From positions 17,450,316 to 17,514,315 of the forward strand of contig OW203768.1 in the NCBI GenBank assembly GCA_934045905.1: a stretch of DNA of 64,000 nucleotides, in the 5' to 3' direction. Position numbers and translations under genes: made by a program. The notes below the pieces were generated by a model. It did not search any database, was not told the origin of the DNA, and worked only from the letters and a program-made list of their open reading frames with translations. Position 1 is the first letter of the stretch. Every line of letters starts with the position of its first letter. This document shows positions 11,197-23,100 of this stretch, piece by piece. This stretch comes from Leuctra nigra (lineage: Eukaryota > Arthropoda > Insecta > Plecoptera > Leuctridae).

Positions 11197-12111
11197 CTTT
11201 TCTCCTGTAGGAAGGTCAACTGGGAAAGCGTCTGGCCACATCATGATTCCGTTAGTAACTCGGTCCACTGACTGTTTCCATTCGAAGCCTTTGAGAACGA
11301 AGTTAGAATCGTGGATCCAATCGTCTGCCTGCACAAGTAATTGAAAATAACAGGCATTTAAAATTTAATGAATATTTTTTTCTTAGAGTCATAAATTGCA
11401 TACCCGAATAGGTTGGAATAAGGGGGGAGGGGGTATCTAGATTGTAATGAGCCTACCCCGTCCTCCTGTCTCTGCATGTGATTCAAAAGGAACGTCTGCA
11501 AGAAGGACTTCCCATGTCGGAACTTCCCGACCACTGAGACGACCACCAACAGCCTGTCCATGATGTCTTCCTGCATCAGGATCCTCTCAAGATTCTCTTC
11601 GTGAAGTTTACAGGTGCCATCATCTTCGAATGAGATTATTTGCAGAGCTTTTTCTGGAATCACATACTTTTTATTTTTGTATTGTTTTTTATTTACTAGG
11701 TATAATTAATATGGTAAGTATAATTTATTTATTTACTAGACTTTATGTTAATTCCTCAGTTTTTTAATGATTATTTTAATGTGTAATATGTATTTAAATT
11801 TTTGATATAATGTTGTGTTATGTCGTTTTACTTATTTTTTAAGATTTATAATTTTTAATTTTTTAATGTTATTTTTCATTTAAATTTTTTGATGTTATTT
11901 TCCTTTCTTATTTTTTTCGAATAGTAGGTACCTACACATTGATATTTTTGTACAGCTGTATGTAATATGTATGCACTCGTTTATCCTGATGTTTACTTAA
12001 TATTTAGGAGAATTTATCAGCATAAAATTAATTTTGTATTCTCCCAGAACCGTGAACAATTGCTCACTCACCTGAATGTCCAAATATTCGCAGCCTGGGT
12101 AGGAAAGACAT
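11197..12111 (-). CDS. atl: Atlastin-like GTPase, 5' exons (partial)
   Basis: Atlastins are membrane dynamin-family GTPases that fuse endoplasmic reticulum tubules. Three coding exons on the minus strand join in phase: 12111-12072 (start ATG, 13 codons plus one base), 11653-11457 and 11328-11197, all with AG acceptors and GT donors. The second exon encodes VVSVVGKFRHGKSF, which contains the G1 P-loop GKFRHGKS, after the typical LHEENLERIL-type lead. The third encodes GFEWKQSVDRVTNGIMMW and DLPTGEK, matching the switch region before the G3 motif of the family. The exons for DTQG, the RD motif, the three-helix bundle and the membrane hairpin are not in view. They may lie left of the tRNA array, beyond the window, or be lost. 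The upstream part of the first exon (to about 12163) may be 5' UTR, with an acceptor CTTTGCAG before it. Confidence 0.85.
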
Positions 12112-12510
12112 TCTCGTGGAAACTGCTCCACGATATGGGTGAATTGCGCTCTCCTGCTGCAAAGATCAGAGAATTCAGCCAGTCAGTTCGCGAACTGTTG
12201 ATACATAAAGTCACACCGTTTCACCGATCGATCTGAATTTTCGCAAACATAGAAAGATCAATTGCCTATGGTCGGTGACAGGCAAAGATGAACCCGCTCT
12301 AGCATGGGCCGGCATATACCTGGCAATGCTAAAGTGGATTCATCTTAGCCTGTCCGCGACCGTACACAGTCTCTGCCAGCCTATTAGGACACGCTAGGCA
12401 AGATCGGTAAAAATCCCTCGTTTTGAGCATCCTTTCCAATGTACACTCGGCCAAACAAAATTTGAACGTTGACCAAATTTGAATGACTGCTGGTCATGTC
12501 CCATAACCAA

Positions 12511-12770
12511 TTTTTTTTTGTCTGGGGCTTAACGTCGCACTGTTCTGCAACGAGGCTAATGGCGACGGATGATGATGATGATGATGATAGAGATGATGGT
12601 GAAGAGTAGGTAAGGATGGAAGGTGGGAAGGAGGCGGTCGTGGCCTATTAGTAGGGTACCTTCCCAGCATTTGCCTGTCGACTGAGGGAATATCACGAAA
12701 AAAACCCAGTCAGGAAGGACGGCCGCGGGAATCGAACCCGGGCCTCCGGAATACAAGTTCAGAGCGTTAA
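12511..12770 (-). mobile_element. tRNA-derived SINE, nearly full length
   Basis: On the minus strand the order is: head ending in B box GGTTCGATTCC, a middle block (CTGACTGGGTTTTTTTCGTG, then CCCTCAGTCGACAGGC), an ATC-rich microsatellite, the block GCAGAACAGTGCGACGTTAA and an A tail (T run at 12511). The A box is weak or cut off. Confidence 0.75.
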
Positions 12771-13089
12771 TTAGAGCGTTAAAAGCACTAATTCAGCGCA
12801 GCACTAAATATCGGGAGAATTTCAGTTCGATTGCTTTCATGGGGGGTGCCAACTTCACGCATATATATTGACTCCATTTGAAACAAAACCATGATTCTGA
12901 AATGTAATTTACATGAAAGAAAATTTCCTTTTGGTGGCCGGACTATAGACTCGACGCACAAAATGTGGTTTGATTGAAGAGCTATTTGACGAATTCCCTC
13001 ACTGTAATCGCAAATCGAATATGAAATGATATAGCTTATTATCAGATATGATGATAATAGAAACACGTTTGAGCAGATATCGCATTCAC

Positions 13090-14600
13090 TTACGTATTGC
13101 AGCTGAAAGAATGAACGTCTTGCAAGGTTAAGTGTCCAGAGGCAACTGTCTGAATAACTGTCTGGCAGCTGGTATGGCAGCGTCTGTGCTATTTTATCTC
13201 GCTCTAACAGTGGTGGGTGTCCTTGAAAATCACGGCGTCGTATGTTCCACTCTTCATTCGTATTCATCAAAATGAGAGGAGACCGCGCCGAAAGTTTAAA
13301 AAAAAGATATGAAAATTATCAGCGTAAACTTGTAATATAACAGACAAAAAAACAGAGGTAATTTCAAAAAAGTTGAAATGCGTCGCTCGCTTTTTTCTTA
13401 GTAGTGTTTAAAGTCGCACTGTTCTGCAGCTAGGCTAATGGCGACGGATGAATGAATGAATGATGATGATTGATGACTGGGAGATGATGGTGAAGAGGAA
13501 GGATGGCATCTGGAAAGAAGTAGGTTGTAGCCAATTAGAAGGGTACCTTCCCAGCATTTGCCTGTCGACTGAGGGAATATAGGAAGGACGGCCGCGGGAA
13601 TCGAGCCCGGGCCTCCGGAATACAAGTTCAGAGCACTAAATCTGAGCCAAAACTGAAAGCATCTGTCCCCCAGTTAGATTTTGGTCAGCTGTGACATCCG
13701 AAGAGATGGTCACAGGCATACCTGAGGGGGGCGAGTGCCCCCCCCCCCCCCCGGGTCGAGCCAGTGACCCCCCCCCCGAGGAAAATATTATATTTTCTCA
13801 TACACTTTCTTGCAGGTACTTCTCTCAAGTAAAAATAAGTCAAATGTGTTTTTAAAATACAAAGTAACTTCATAAAACAGTTTCTCAAATAGCTCGGTAG
13901 TGAATTTAATACCGTAACGGCATTTCATGTTTTTCAAAACATCATATTTCAAAACCTAATTTTTTCCCGTACTTTGAAAACTTTTGCACTGTCAATCTTG
14001 TCATTCTAAACCTCCTTTAGATTGCAGATCTGACATATTACCCAACATGCTATAAAATAAGATAGTCAGTTTTCAAAGATTTATCTGCGCGCGAGTTTTC
14101 TGCTCTATATTCAAATTTCTAAGGGGCCTAATAAAGTAGGATTTATAGGGATTCCTCATACCTTTTAGTGATGCAATTAAATTGTTTACTAAGAAGGAGA
14201 ATATCCTAGTTTTCAAGCTTATCAACGCGTTACACAATGAAATGAATTATGTAATGAAATATGCCGATTGTATTTGAATTGTAGACTCCAACTGCAACTG
14301 ATTGCAACTTTTAGCGTCGAATTCATGTGAAAATTGCTTTTGACCTCTAAACCTCTTGTCCTGACCTCTTTCTAAACCGCTACATGCCTTTGAACCCAAG
14401 ATAATCTGATTAAATGCATCAAAGGAGCAGGGATCATTTTTATTTGACTTCTGTGAATGCATTTGACTAATATTTCGAAACAGGCATACTTTATCAATAA
14501 ATTGCCACTTACTATTGCATTTCTTGACCGATATGTCTGCACATTTTCAAAAACACCAAAAATGTCTGTCCCAATGACCATGATAAATTTTACGGTAATC
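13090..14600. repeat. Interspersed repeat copy B (matches 1-560 and later blocks)
   Basis: Blocks match 1-560, about 956-976 and 1330-1450 in the same order, so this is a second diverged copy of a repeat of about 1.5 kb. It carries a nested SINE (13391-13636), a C/G homopolymer segment (about 13735-13790) and, near 14306-14320, a terminal sequence related to the foldback element at 1509. No coding capacity is seen. Confidence 0.55.
13391..13636 (-). mobile_element. tRNA-derived SINE nested in repeat copy B
   Basis: Same family as 12511-12770. The B box region (GGTTCGATTCC changed to GGCTCGATTCC), the microsatellite and the GCAGAACAGTGCGAC block are present. About 20 bases of the middle block (the CTGACTGGG..TTTTTCGTG part) are deleted. 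Confidence 0.7.
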
Positions 14601-17112
14601 TACTAATGCTAGGGCTGCTATATTAGTGCTACTAATATACCTCCAATCAGACTGATCATATTGTGAACATCCCACTTATAAAACAATTTTTTGCACTACC
14701 TATACCTTATAAAAAAGCTGGGACCATGACATATAACGAACTTTGAGTCGAAATAATCAGTAAACCATGAACTAATACTGCTATACAGGGATAGATAACG
14801 CCGTATCAATTACATGCTAAACGACAGTCCCTATCCGTGTCCTGTTTTCAAATAAAATTCACAGAAATAAAACATGGTCGACCACTGAAAGCCCAAAATT
14901 GTGAGATTTCTTGTCAAGTTGACACAATGCCTACACCAATATATTACCAAAACATGATTTATATAGGAGCGCCAATACAATATCGACTTAATTAAACCAG
15001 ACAAACCTTAATAAACAGCTTATGTACAGAGAAGAACATGTCAACATGAAGGCGGTTTTTCAAATTCTTAAATATGGACGGAAAAATTGAATAGTTTCAT
15101 GCTGATGTCTTGCTAATTTACATATTTACTCTCTGCTTCATGGGCAATTAAATAAACACTGATTCTTCTTCTTTGGCGTGGGAGTATTCACAGTATTGTC
15201 AGTTATTTTACGGATGAAGAAACAATTAAAGAAAATCTTGATATATGTAAAAAAGCAAGTAAAATATGATAAAACATTTTTGTATCAGCTGTTTCAATGA
15301 AGTGACTTTCAGAAGGCTGTGGTTTATATTACTTTTTCTGCATGCATGAAAACTGCATGAAAACGAATGTATAGAAATGTTTAGAAGGCTAAGGTGAACC
15401 GGGTAGTTCAAATGAAACGCGAAGTTATCTATATCCCTGTATAGCTGTATTAGTTCATGAGTGAAGTGAACCAAGTTATGACTTCGACCAAATATGGATT
15501 GGGCTCGAACATTGGTGGAATAAGAGACAATGCACTTCAGCCCTTCTACTTCTGAGGTACAGAATAATTGTCTATATAGTAACTGACGTGAAAATGATTC
15601 GAGCTTTCATAGATTTCACAGGAAGTAAACTAGATAAATATGTAGGTACTTGATACGCTATCATTCAAACATCCGGCTTCTTTAGAAATTGGCTTTACCA
15701 GTACGATAAGAAATAACTGAAGTTCAAAGGTTAGCTCATGAATTAAATGACTTATTGATTGTAGGCCTAATTGAGTAGAATTGGTTAAACCATGCGGTCC
15801 TTATCAAAATGAGAACCAAATCTCTACACTCTACCTTTATACGTATGCTTATTATACGTATGACTTATACCACAGACTAGGATGCATAACTTGTCAGATG
15901 TTTTCAAGATCTAGATATTTATTTCGAGCATCCATCTGCCAGGGATTCTGGACATACCATAAGCCATAAGACATAACGAGGAAACCAAAAGAACTGGCAG
16001 ACAAAATAATGTTATTGATTCGTATGTTGTATTTGAAGTTACCAGGGGCGTAGGAGGGTGCCAGGGAACGATTGTTACTGTTTATACTTTGACACCTCCT
16101 GATAATGTTATTTTTTACTTATATTATTTGTAATTACAAAAATGGTGCAAATAATATTGCATAATTTTTGCTTAGTTTATAAAATGCACATGTTTGTTCC
16201 ATTAAAAGTTACACGTCTACAACTTCATCATCATCATAATAGGTATATCTATATTTTAGTAATTGATATATAAATACATTTGAAAAGGTTACCAAAACCG
16301 ATTCAGATTCGTAATTTGTAATAAAAATTAGGGAAATTCCCTGTGGGTCCCTCCCCACCCCTATTCTGCTTTGGCCATGCACATGGCAATACTATCCACT
16401 GATGGCACCCGTGGGTGCAAATCAAACTTGCCCCCCTGTGGACGCCCGGCATGTTGGTTGGGTAATCAATTTGGTAAAATAAACGACAAGGTATTCAAAG
16501 ATATTATGAACTGTTGGTTTGTGATCGTGATCCACAGCGTTCGGTACTCCTGATATTCAACCTCTCGCGAAGTAATTTCAAATTTCATTATCAACACTCT
16601 CAGACTCATTGGAAAGTTCTAATGATCTATTGAATATTATACTAAAATGCAGGTAATTAGATTATTTGTTCCCCGGATATCGATACCTAACAACAATTTA
16701 CTCATGTTACATTAGAGATTATTGATACCTACAACTACCTAATTCAATTATTTTTATCTTTACTTACTACCCATTTGCTTTAGATACAAAAAGGCGACAT
16801 TCAATCAACATAATTATGAACATTGAACATAATTTTTCTGTTAAACCATAGAATTTGTTCACCGAAGGAAGAAATCAAAATAACACGGTAAAGATATCAA
16901 CAGGTCCATCACAATCACTGTCTGTATGGTATACAGTAGGAGCATGCCTTGTAGTGCGATTAACTGGCATTTTACCTAATAATCTCCGGCTAGCTTAATT
17001 AATTGGGTACTTAAAATTGAGAAGTTCATAGTATATGAGAAGATTGTAAAGTATACACATAACAGAGTAAAGGTATTTTGTGTTTTTATTGTCAATAATC
17101 AGCAATTTAACT
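14601..17112. other. Intergenic, no gene seen
   Basis: AT-rich. 14620-14700 resembles the edge of the repeat family at 19250, 34650 and 44085. 16384-16450 holds, inverted, a fragment of the hAT-like family at 57659 (GGGCGTCCACAGGGGGGCAA). 16046 begins CAGGGGCGTAGGAGGG like a hAT end, but no matching partner with a duplication was found. Confidence 0.45.
17085..17090 (-). terminator. Poly(A) signal AATAAA
   Basis: AATAAA on the minus strand 23 bases beyond the stop codon of the four-exon gene ending at 17113. Confidence 0.6.
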
Positions 17113-20100
17113 CTATGTTTCATTGTCTTCTTCTTCTTCACCCTCATTAAGTTCATCAGACTCTTTCTTCAACTTATCGGTTCGAGGTGTATTCGTGTCG
17201 TTTTGACTCGATAGTGCTCTTGTTTCGTCTGAAAGAAAGAGAAATTCAATGTCAAAATTGTCCAGTGGGCCCACTGAGAGAAAAGATTGTATTTTTCATT
17301 AAAAAATTATATATTTTTTTTTAAAACTGGCAATCATCGTTTGCAGGGCTATTGGGGAACTTGTTACTATGCATGAGAAATGAGAATGTTTATCATATCT
17401 TATTACAAACGGAAGTTTGAGTGTTTACTCAAATAAAGATTCATTTCTTGATTTAGATTTAGATTTAGATTTATATTGTACACATCTTACAAGTAGTGGG
17501 TATCCACAAGGTGGTCAGGAACAAGAGCAGTGGCGGTCTGGCCCGGGATGCCGGGATGCGATCGCATCCCGGGCCCCTGTGGTTTAAGGGCCCTTTTTCC
17601 CATTTTATGGGCCCCGAAATAAATTTTACTGTCTTTTTCATATTTAACCAGCATTTTTAGTCATTTTACATAAATTTTTTCTATCTCTACTTCGTTTTAC
17701 GGGCTCCGTCACATGTTTATCCGGGCCCTTTGCCTCATCGCATCCCAGTCCTTTTCATCCCAGACCGCCCCTGAACAAGAGTACAATGAAAATTAATAAT
17801 ATGGAATAATATATAAATATAGCCAGCTCTCAAGATCCTTCTAATTCTTGCCGTCTTCCCTTCCTTCATCACCGTCCTCCTCGTTCTTAGTTGTCAGCAT
17901 ATGTCGAAACTCTTTTACTGATATGTCAGTCATGTTGATGTCTTGCAAGTTGTTCCAGTCACGAATGGTTCTGGCCAAAAATCGATCAGGCACGTAGGAA
18001 CTTTATTTTGAGTGAGGGGGGGGGGGGGGGGGGTCAAAATTTTCGGGGATCGATGAATGTGAGAAAATGGTAGTTTGCCGTTACAAGGGGGTTGGGATTC
18101 TGGCCCCCCAGTTTGCCCCGCAGGGTTTTTTTTGAATTTTTTATACAAAATAATCGAATTTAAAGCTATTTTGGCATTCTTTTCAAAGAAATGTACAATG
18201 TGTGATATATTATATTCTGTGGAAACTTTAGACAAATTTAATATAATCTGTAACTGTAACTATTTGTTTTTATAGAAGCCCCATTGGCCCCGCAGGGAAT
18301 ATTTTGAGCTTTTGCTACAAAATAATCAAATTTGAAGCTATTTTGGCATCCTTTTTAAAGACATTTAAAATGTGTGATATGCAATATTCTTGGGGAATTT
18401 TAGACAAAATGCATTAAATCTGTACATTTTGTTATTTGATAAAATTCCTAATGGCCTCACAGGGAGTTTTTTAAATATCTAGTAAAAGAGCATCAATTAT
18501 AAATCGATTCTGGAATTCCTTTGAAAAAGGTTGCAATAAATAATATTGCAATAAATGAATAAGCAATAAGATACATCTGTAGTACCTAGGTATTTGTTTT
18601 GGTATCATAGTTTAACGTACTAATTCTTAAATTTTATTCATGAGGATGATCACGTTGAACAAATGAGTTATTGTCTCATTGGATAATACCTCTGTTCAAT
18701 TAGTTTTGCAAAACATAGAAAAATTTTGGGAGTTCAACCTCATAATGGAGCAAATCTCTGAATTTTTTTTATCTCTTTATCAAAATTTTTGTGTATCTGG
18801 GGTTGATATCTGGGGGTGTCAAAATGAAAAGTGGGGGGTCATTGACCCCCACTCCCCCTCCCCCCCCCCTTCCTATACGCCTGTTATCGATGAAATCAAA
18901 TTGAATGTCACTTCTTTTTTGATTAACAAATAAATAAATTTTGTTCATTAAATATGAATTCTTTCATTATCACTTGTGGTTTGACCTCACTACCAACCCA
19001 AGTAACCCCTACATATTAAACAAATTTGTCCCAGATTCCGGAGTGATAAGTAATAGCAGTTAGGTAAAGCAAGGGAAAGTTTCAATCGCCGAATAAGCAA
19101 GTCAAACTCAAAGAAAAGTTCAAAGGCTAAAATCCATTGCCATTGTAAGTTCCTTTAAAAAACAAAGAAAAACACATTCAAACAATTTTGGAAGAAATTT
19201 TCTGACCTAAAACTATACAATAGTCTTTGTGAACTTCCAAATCTCCTTTAAAATGGTTTGGTGAAGTAGGGGGCCAAGTGGTATCCCGTAGGCCGGTAGG
19301 ATCCTTGTGAAGCCCTAATGATTAGATAAAAGACAAACTTAAAGGGATCCCTTGGTACATTTTAAATTTAATGCTTTGTAGGTTACCTAGTAATAATTAT
19401 TTGATTTTTAGTGCAAAATTTAATATTTTCTTGTCTCAATGGCTGCCGTATGAAGTTTAATTTTAAAAATGTGCCAAGTGATAACCCTAAGTTTGTCTAA
19501 TCATGATTAAAATTTGAGATAAATTAGTTCATGAGTAATGGTCTCCAATCGTATTGGAAATTTCGTAGTTTTGAGCGGTTTTGTTGTACCTATAACTGGC
19601 GCTCAATTAACAATGCAAGAAGCAAAAATGAAAAAGCACGTATACTAATATACAATCAGACTGATCATGTGAACATCCTATCAAAATTACATCTACTAAT
19701 GAAACAATTTTTGCCTCTCAATTTTCTAAAATGGCCGAGTGCTTGTATCACCTTTAGGCTGCGTTTCACCAAGATTCTAAACCCGGTTTAGAGGCGGTAA
19801 ACCTGGATTAAGGGCCTCTAAACCAGGTTTACCGCCTCTTACCCGGGTTTAGAAACTTGGTGAAACGCAGCCTAAAACTGTCAAATGTGTAGTCTATTGA
19901 ACATAGTGCCTCTTACTGCATGGACATATTTCCAGGCGGTTTCAGAATTTTATTTCTCCGGAAATTTTAAATCCCTATTCTCACATCATAAGGTTCCAAT
20001 CTTATTGTACACATTTTTACTAGAGGTGACTTTCATCGTGAGTGTGAGTGAGTGTGCACACCACTGCTAAAAGTCGTGCGTGAGTGTGCAAAATTACTGG

Positions 20101-23100
20101 TCACGCGTGAATCGTGTCACGCGTCGTGTGACTAAGTAATATTCACAACTGTGGGGGTAGTATCTTGGCCTATTTCAGCGTTTCATAAGTCTTGAAGATC
20201 TATAATAGATTTTATAATGCAGCCATTTCAGCGTCCCAAATTGGTTTCCCAAGCGTTAAAATTTTAAAAAACGCTCTGCTGGGCATGACTTTTCTTAATT
20301 TTTACATAATTTTTCATTGCCAAAAACAGGTTATGTTCATTTTTGCCAGGGATCGGTGTTCAAGAAAGTTGTGATTGTTATTTCAAATTATGGGTTAATT
20401 TTTTAAGACCATTGATAAACAAATTTGAATATTTTATGCAAAGGTACCTTTAATTATTATTGGGTATAAGAAAATACATGTAAAGGTGGTCCATAGCCAA
20501 GATACATCTAAAGCTACATTTGACTCAACAGTTCTTTGTAAAAAATTGCATTGTGCATAAAAAATATGAGGATCTGATCTGACCTTGAAGGACTTCACCC
20601 AAACAATTACCATAAGATTTTGTAGTTATCAACCTGAGTTACTGTGCGTGAGTTGTAATTCGTGAGTGTGCATGAGCGTGAACGAAATGCAAAACCCGCG
20701 TGCGTGAGTGAAATATGTGTCCGCATGACGTGACCGCGCGTGAGTAAAAAATCACTCACGCGCTCACCTCTAATTCCAACGTCATCATTCCAATCCAATG
20801 ATCCACTCACCAGCAAGAGTAATAACTAAGATCCTCTCCCCGATGTGTCTCTCCATTGAGTGTGCGACTGTCACGTTGTTCTGTCCTGCGTAAGTGGCGA
20901 GCGCCAACGATATCCGTCGTCTGGCCTTCTGATGCAGCTTTGTGACGTTGATCTCGACGCTCGTACGGTCGCCAGCTATCAGATCAGCCAACTCGTAAAC
21001 TGTGTCCACCGTTAGGATTTCAAACACCTTTGATGGAGCCACTCGCTGCCTTCTACTCTTAGTCCCATTAGCTACTTGTTCTGCAAAATGAAAGACAAAT
21101 GTTAACATAACACTTCATTGAATAAGAAAATGAAGAAGTTTATGTACCGGTAATGTATAGAAATCCTACTCTGGACGACGCCGGTACTAAATAGTAAATA
21201 TAAAAAGTAAAAACACAAATTAAAATACGGCTCAGGCAATATTTCGACAACGCATTCGGTTGTCTTCTTCAGGCCTACTCCAACTGCTCTTCTGTAGGCC
21301 TGAAGAAGACAACCGAATGCGTTGTCGAAATATTGCCTCCGTATTTTAATTTGTGTTTTTATATTTAGTACCGGCGCCGTCCAGAGTAGAGTTTCTATAA
21401 CTTTATTCAATGAAAATGTAGTCTTTGAGGACTGAAGAAAGTTGCTTCTTCAAAGCTTTCTTTTCTTTAGTTTTGTCATCACTCATCAGTATCACCCCAA
21501 TAAAATGTTAAAACTAGGGGTGTTCAACGATTATTTTATTTAAATCGATTATTAATTCGATTTTCGTAATGGTAATCGATTAAATAATCGAATTTAATCG
21601 TATTGATATATAACTATATGTCATCATGTTCGGGGTGGTCATCATATCATCTTTTACGGCAATATATACCTCAACAATGAAATGTGTCCGGGAAGCAGTG
21701 TTTTTCCAGATAACAAAAAAAATTATCTAGATAAAGATAAGATAACTCAGTTTTTTTGTTATCTAGATAAGATAATAGATAATTTTTTAAGACTTTATCT
21801 AGATAAGATAATAGATAACTCTCAGTTATCTAGATAATAGATAAGATAATTTTAATAGAGGAGTTTTAGGGAAAATGCTTGAATTTTGTGAGGCTATTGA
21901 GTTCACTAATCAACGTGCTTATTTCAAAAGGACTAGCCTGTATTGTGCTTTTAAACAGAGTCTAATAACTCTATAGGAAAGGCAGAATTCATTTCAATAG
22001 GCCCAACTTTCAATACTCTGCTAAATTTTAAACAGACGATTAGAAATATAATGTCATGGCAACAACCAATGACATTTCTTCAATGATCACTAGTGTTAAC
22101 GTATTTAACAGAGTATTGAAAGACCGATACCCTTGTTGTAATCCAGATTCAAGACAAGTATACTTTGAAAAAACATGTTGTTTTACGTTACATCTGGGAA
22201 TGAGGGCGTTCGATTTGAATAAATCGCGGGATAATATTTAATATAAAATATTTTTTTTAGACACTGTGTAGTCAATTTGGCTGAAAAGCAATATTAAATT
22301 ATTGTTATCTATTATCTGGGATTTAGATAATAGATAACAGATGTATTTATCTAGATAAGATAATAGATAAATGATGAAATATTGATCTAGATAAGATAAT
22401 AGATAACAGAAAGTTATCTAGATGAGTTATCTAGATAACTTTATCTAGATAAGGAAAAACACTGCCGGGAAGGCATTCATATTTACTTCAAAGACGCTGT
22501 AATGTGCCGTAATTCATTCAATCATCACTTGGTAATGCGAATGAGATTGAGAAATACACACTGAACTTGGGAAAATACACACAAACATGAATTTATCACT
22601 AAAATATTACGCACACAAAGAAAAATATTGACTGAATGAAGGCAGCCACTTTAGATGTTGTCAAGTGCAACCATTTTCAAGGCGGCAAATTCTAATTGAT
22701 ATAATTTGATTATTTTTTCTAACATCGATTAATCGTTTTGAATAACATAATCGATTCGATTAAATTGTAATCGTGAACACCCCTAGTTAAAACCTACCTT
22801 AGCATTGCGGTTATTCAAACTTGCTAAGGCAAACAATCTTGCTGAAAAATCTTGGATAGATCTTGCCAAGATTTTACAGCAAAAAAACCTCTACTTTTGA
22901 GTCCATTAACTTACAGGCCATTTGTCTCGTATCCTGAAAAATATCAGTCCAGTCTCCCCCCCCCCCCCCCCCCCCCCCCTTCAAGGGAGACAATTCCCCC
23001 TATGATAAAAGACCTACAACCCTCTGGGCCTGCTTAAATGACACATCTCTGACTCACTCTTTTTATCTGCTACTTCATTGTTCAGTCCTACATTATTATC

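Noticed and set aside
16046..16372. Possible hAT element starting CAGGGGCGTAGGAGGG
   Set aside because: No right end with a matching 8-bp duplication could be found; 'CCCACCCCTATTCTG' is only weakly similar.
22056..22241. 61-codon frame inside the nested hAT element
   Set aside because: Short, no transposase motif, and likely chance in a non-autonomous element.
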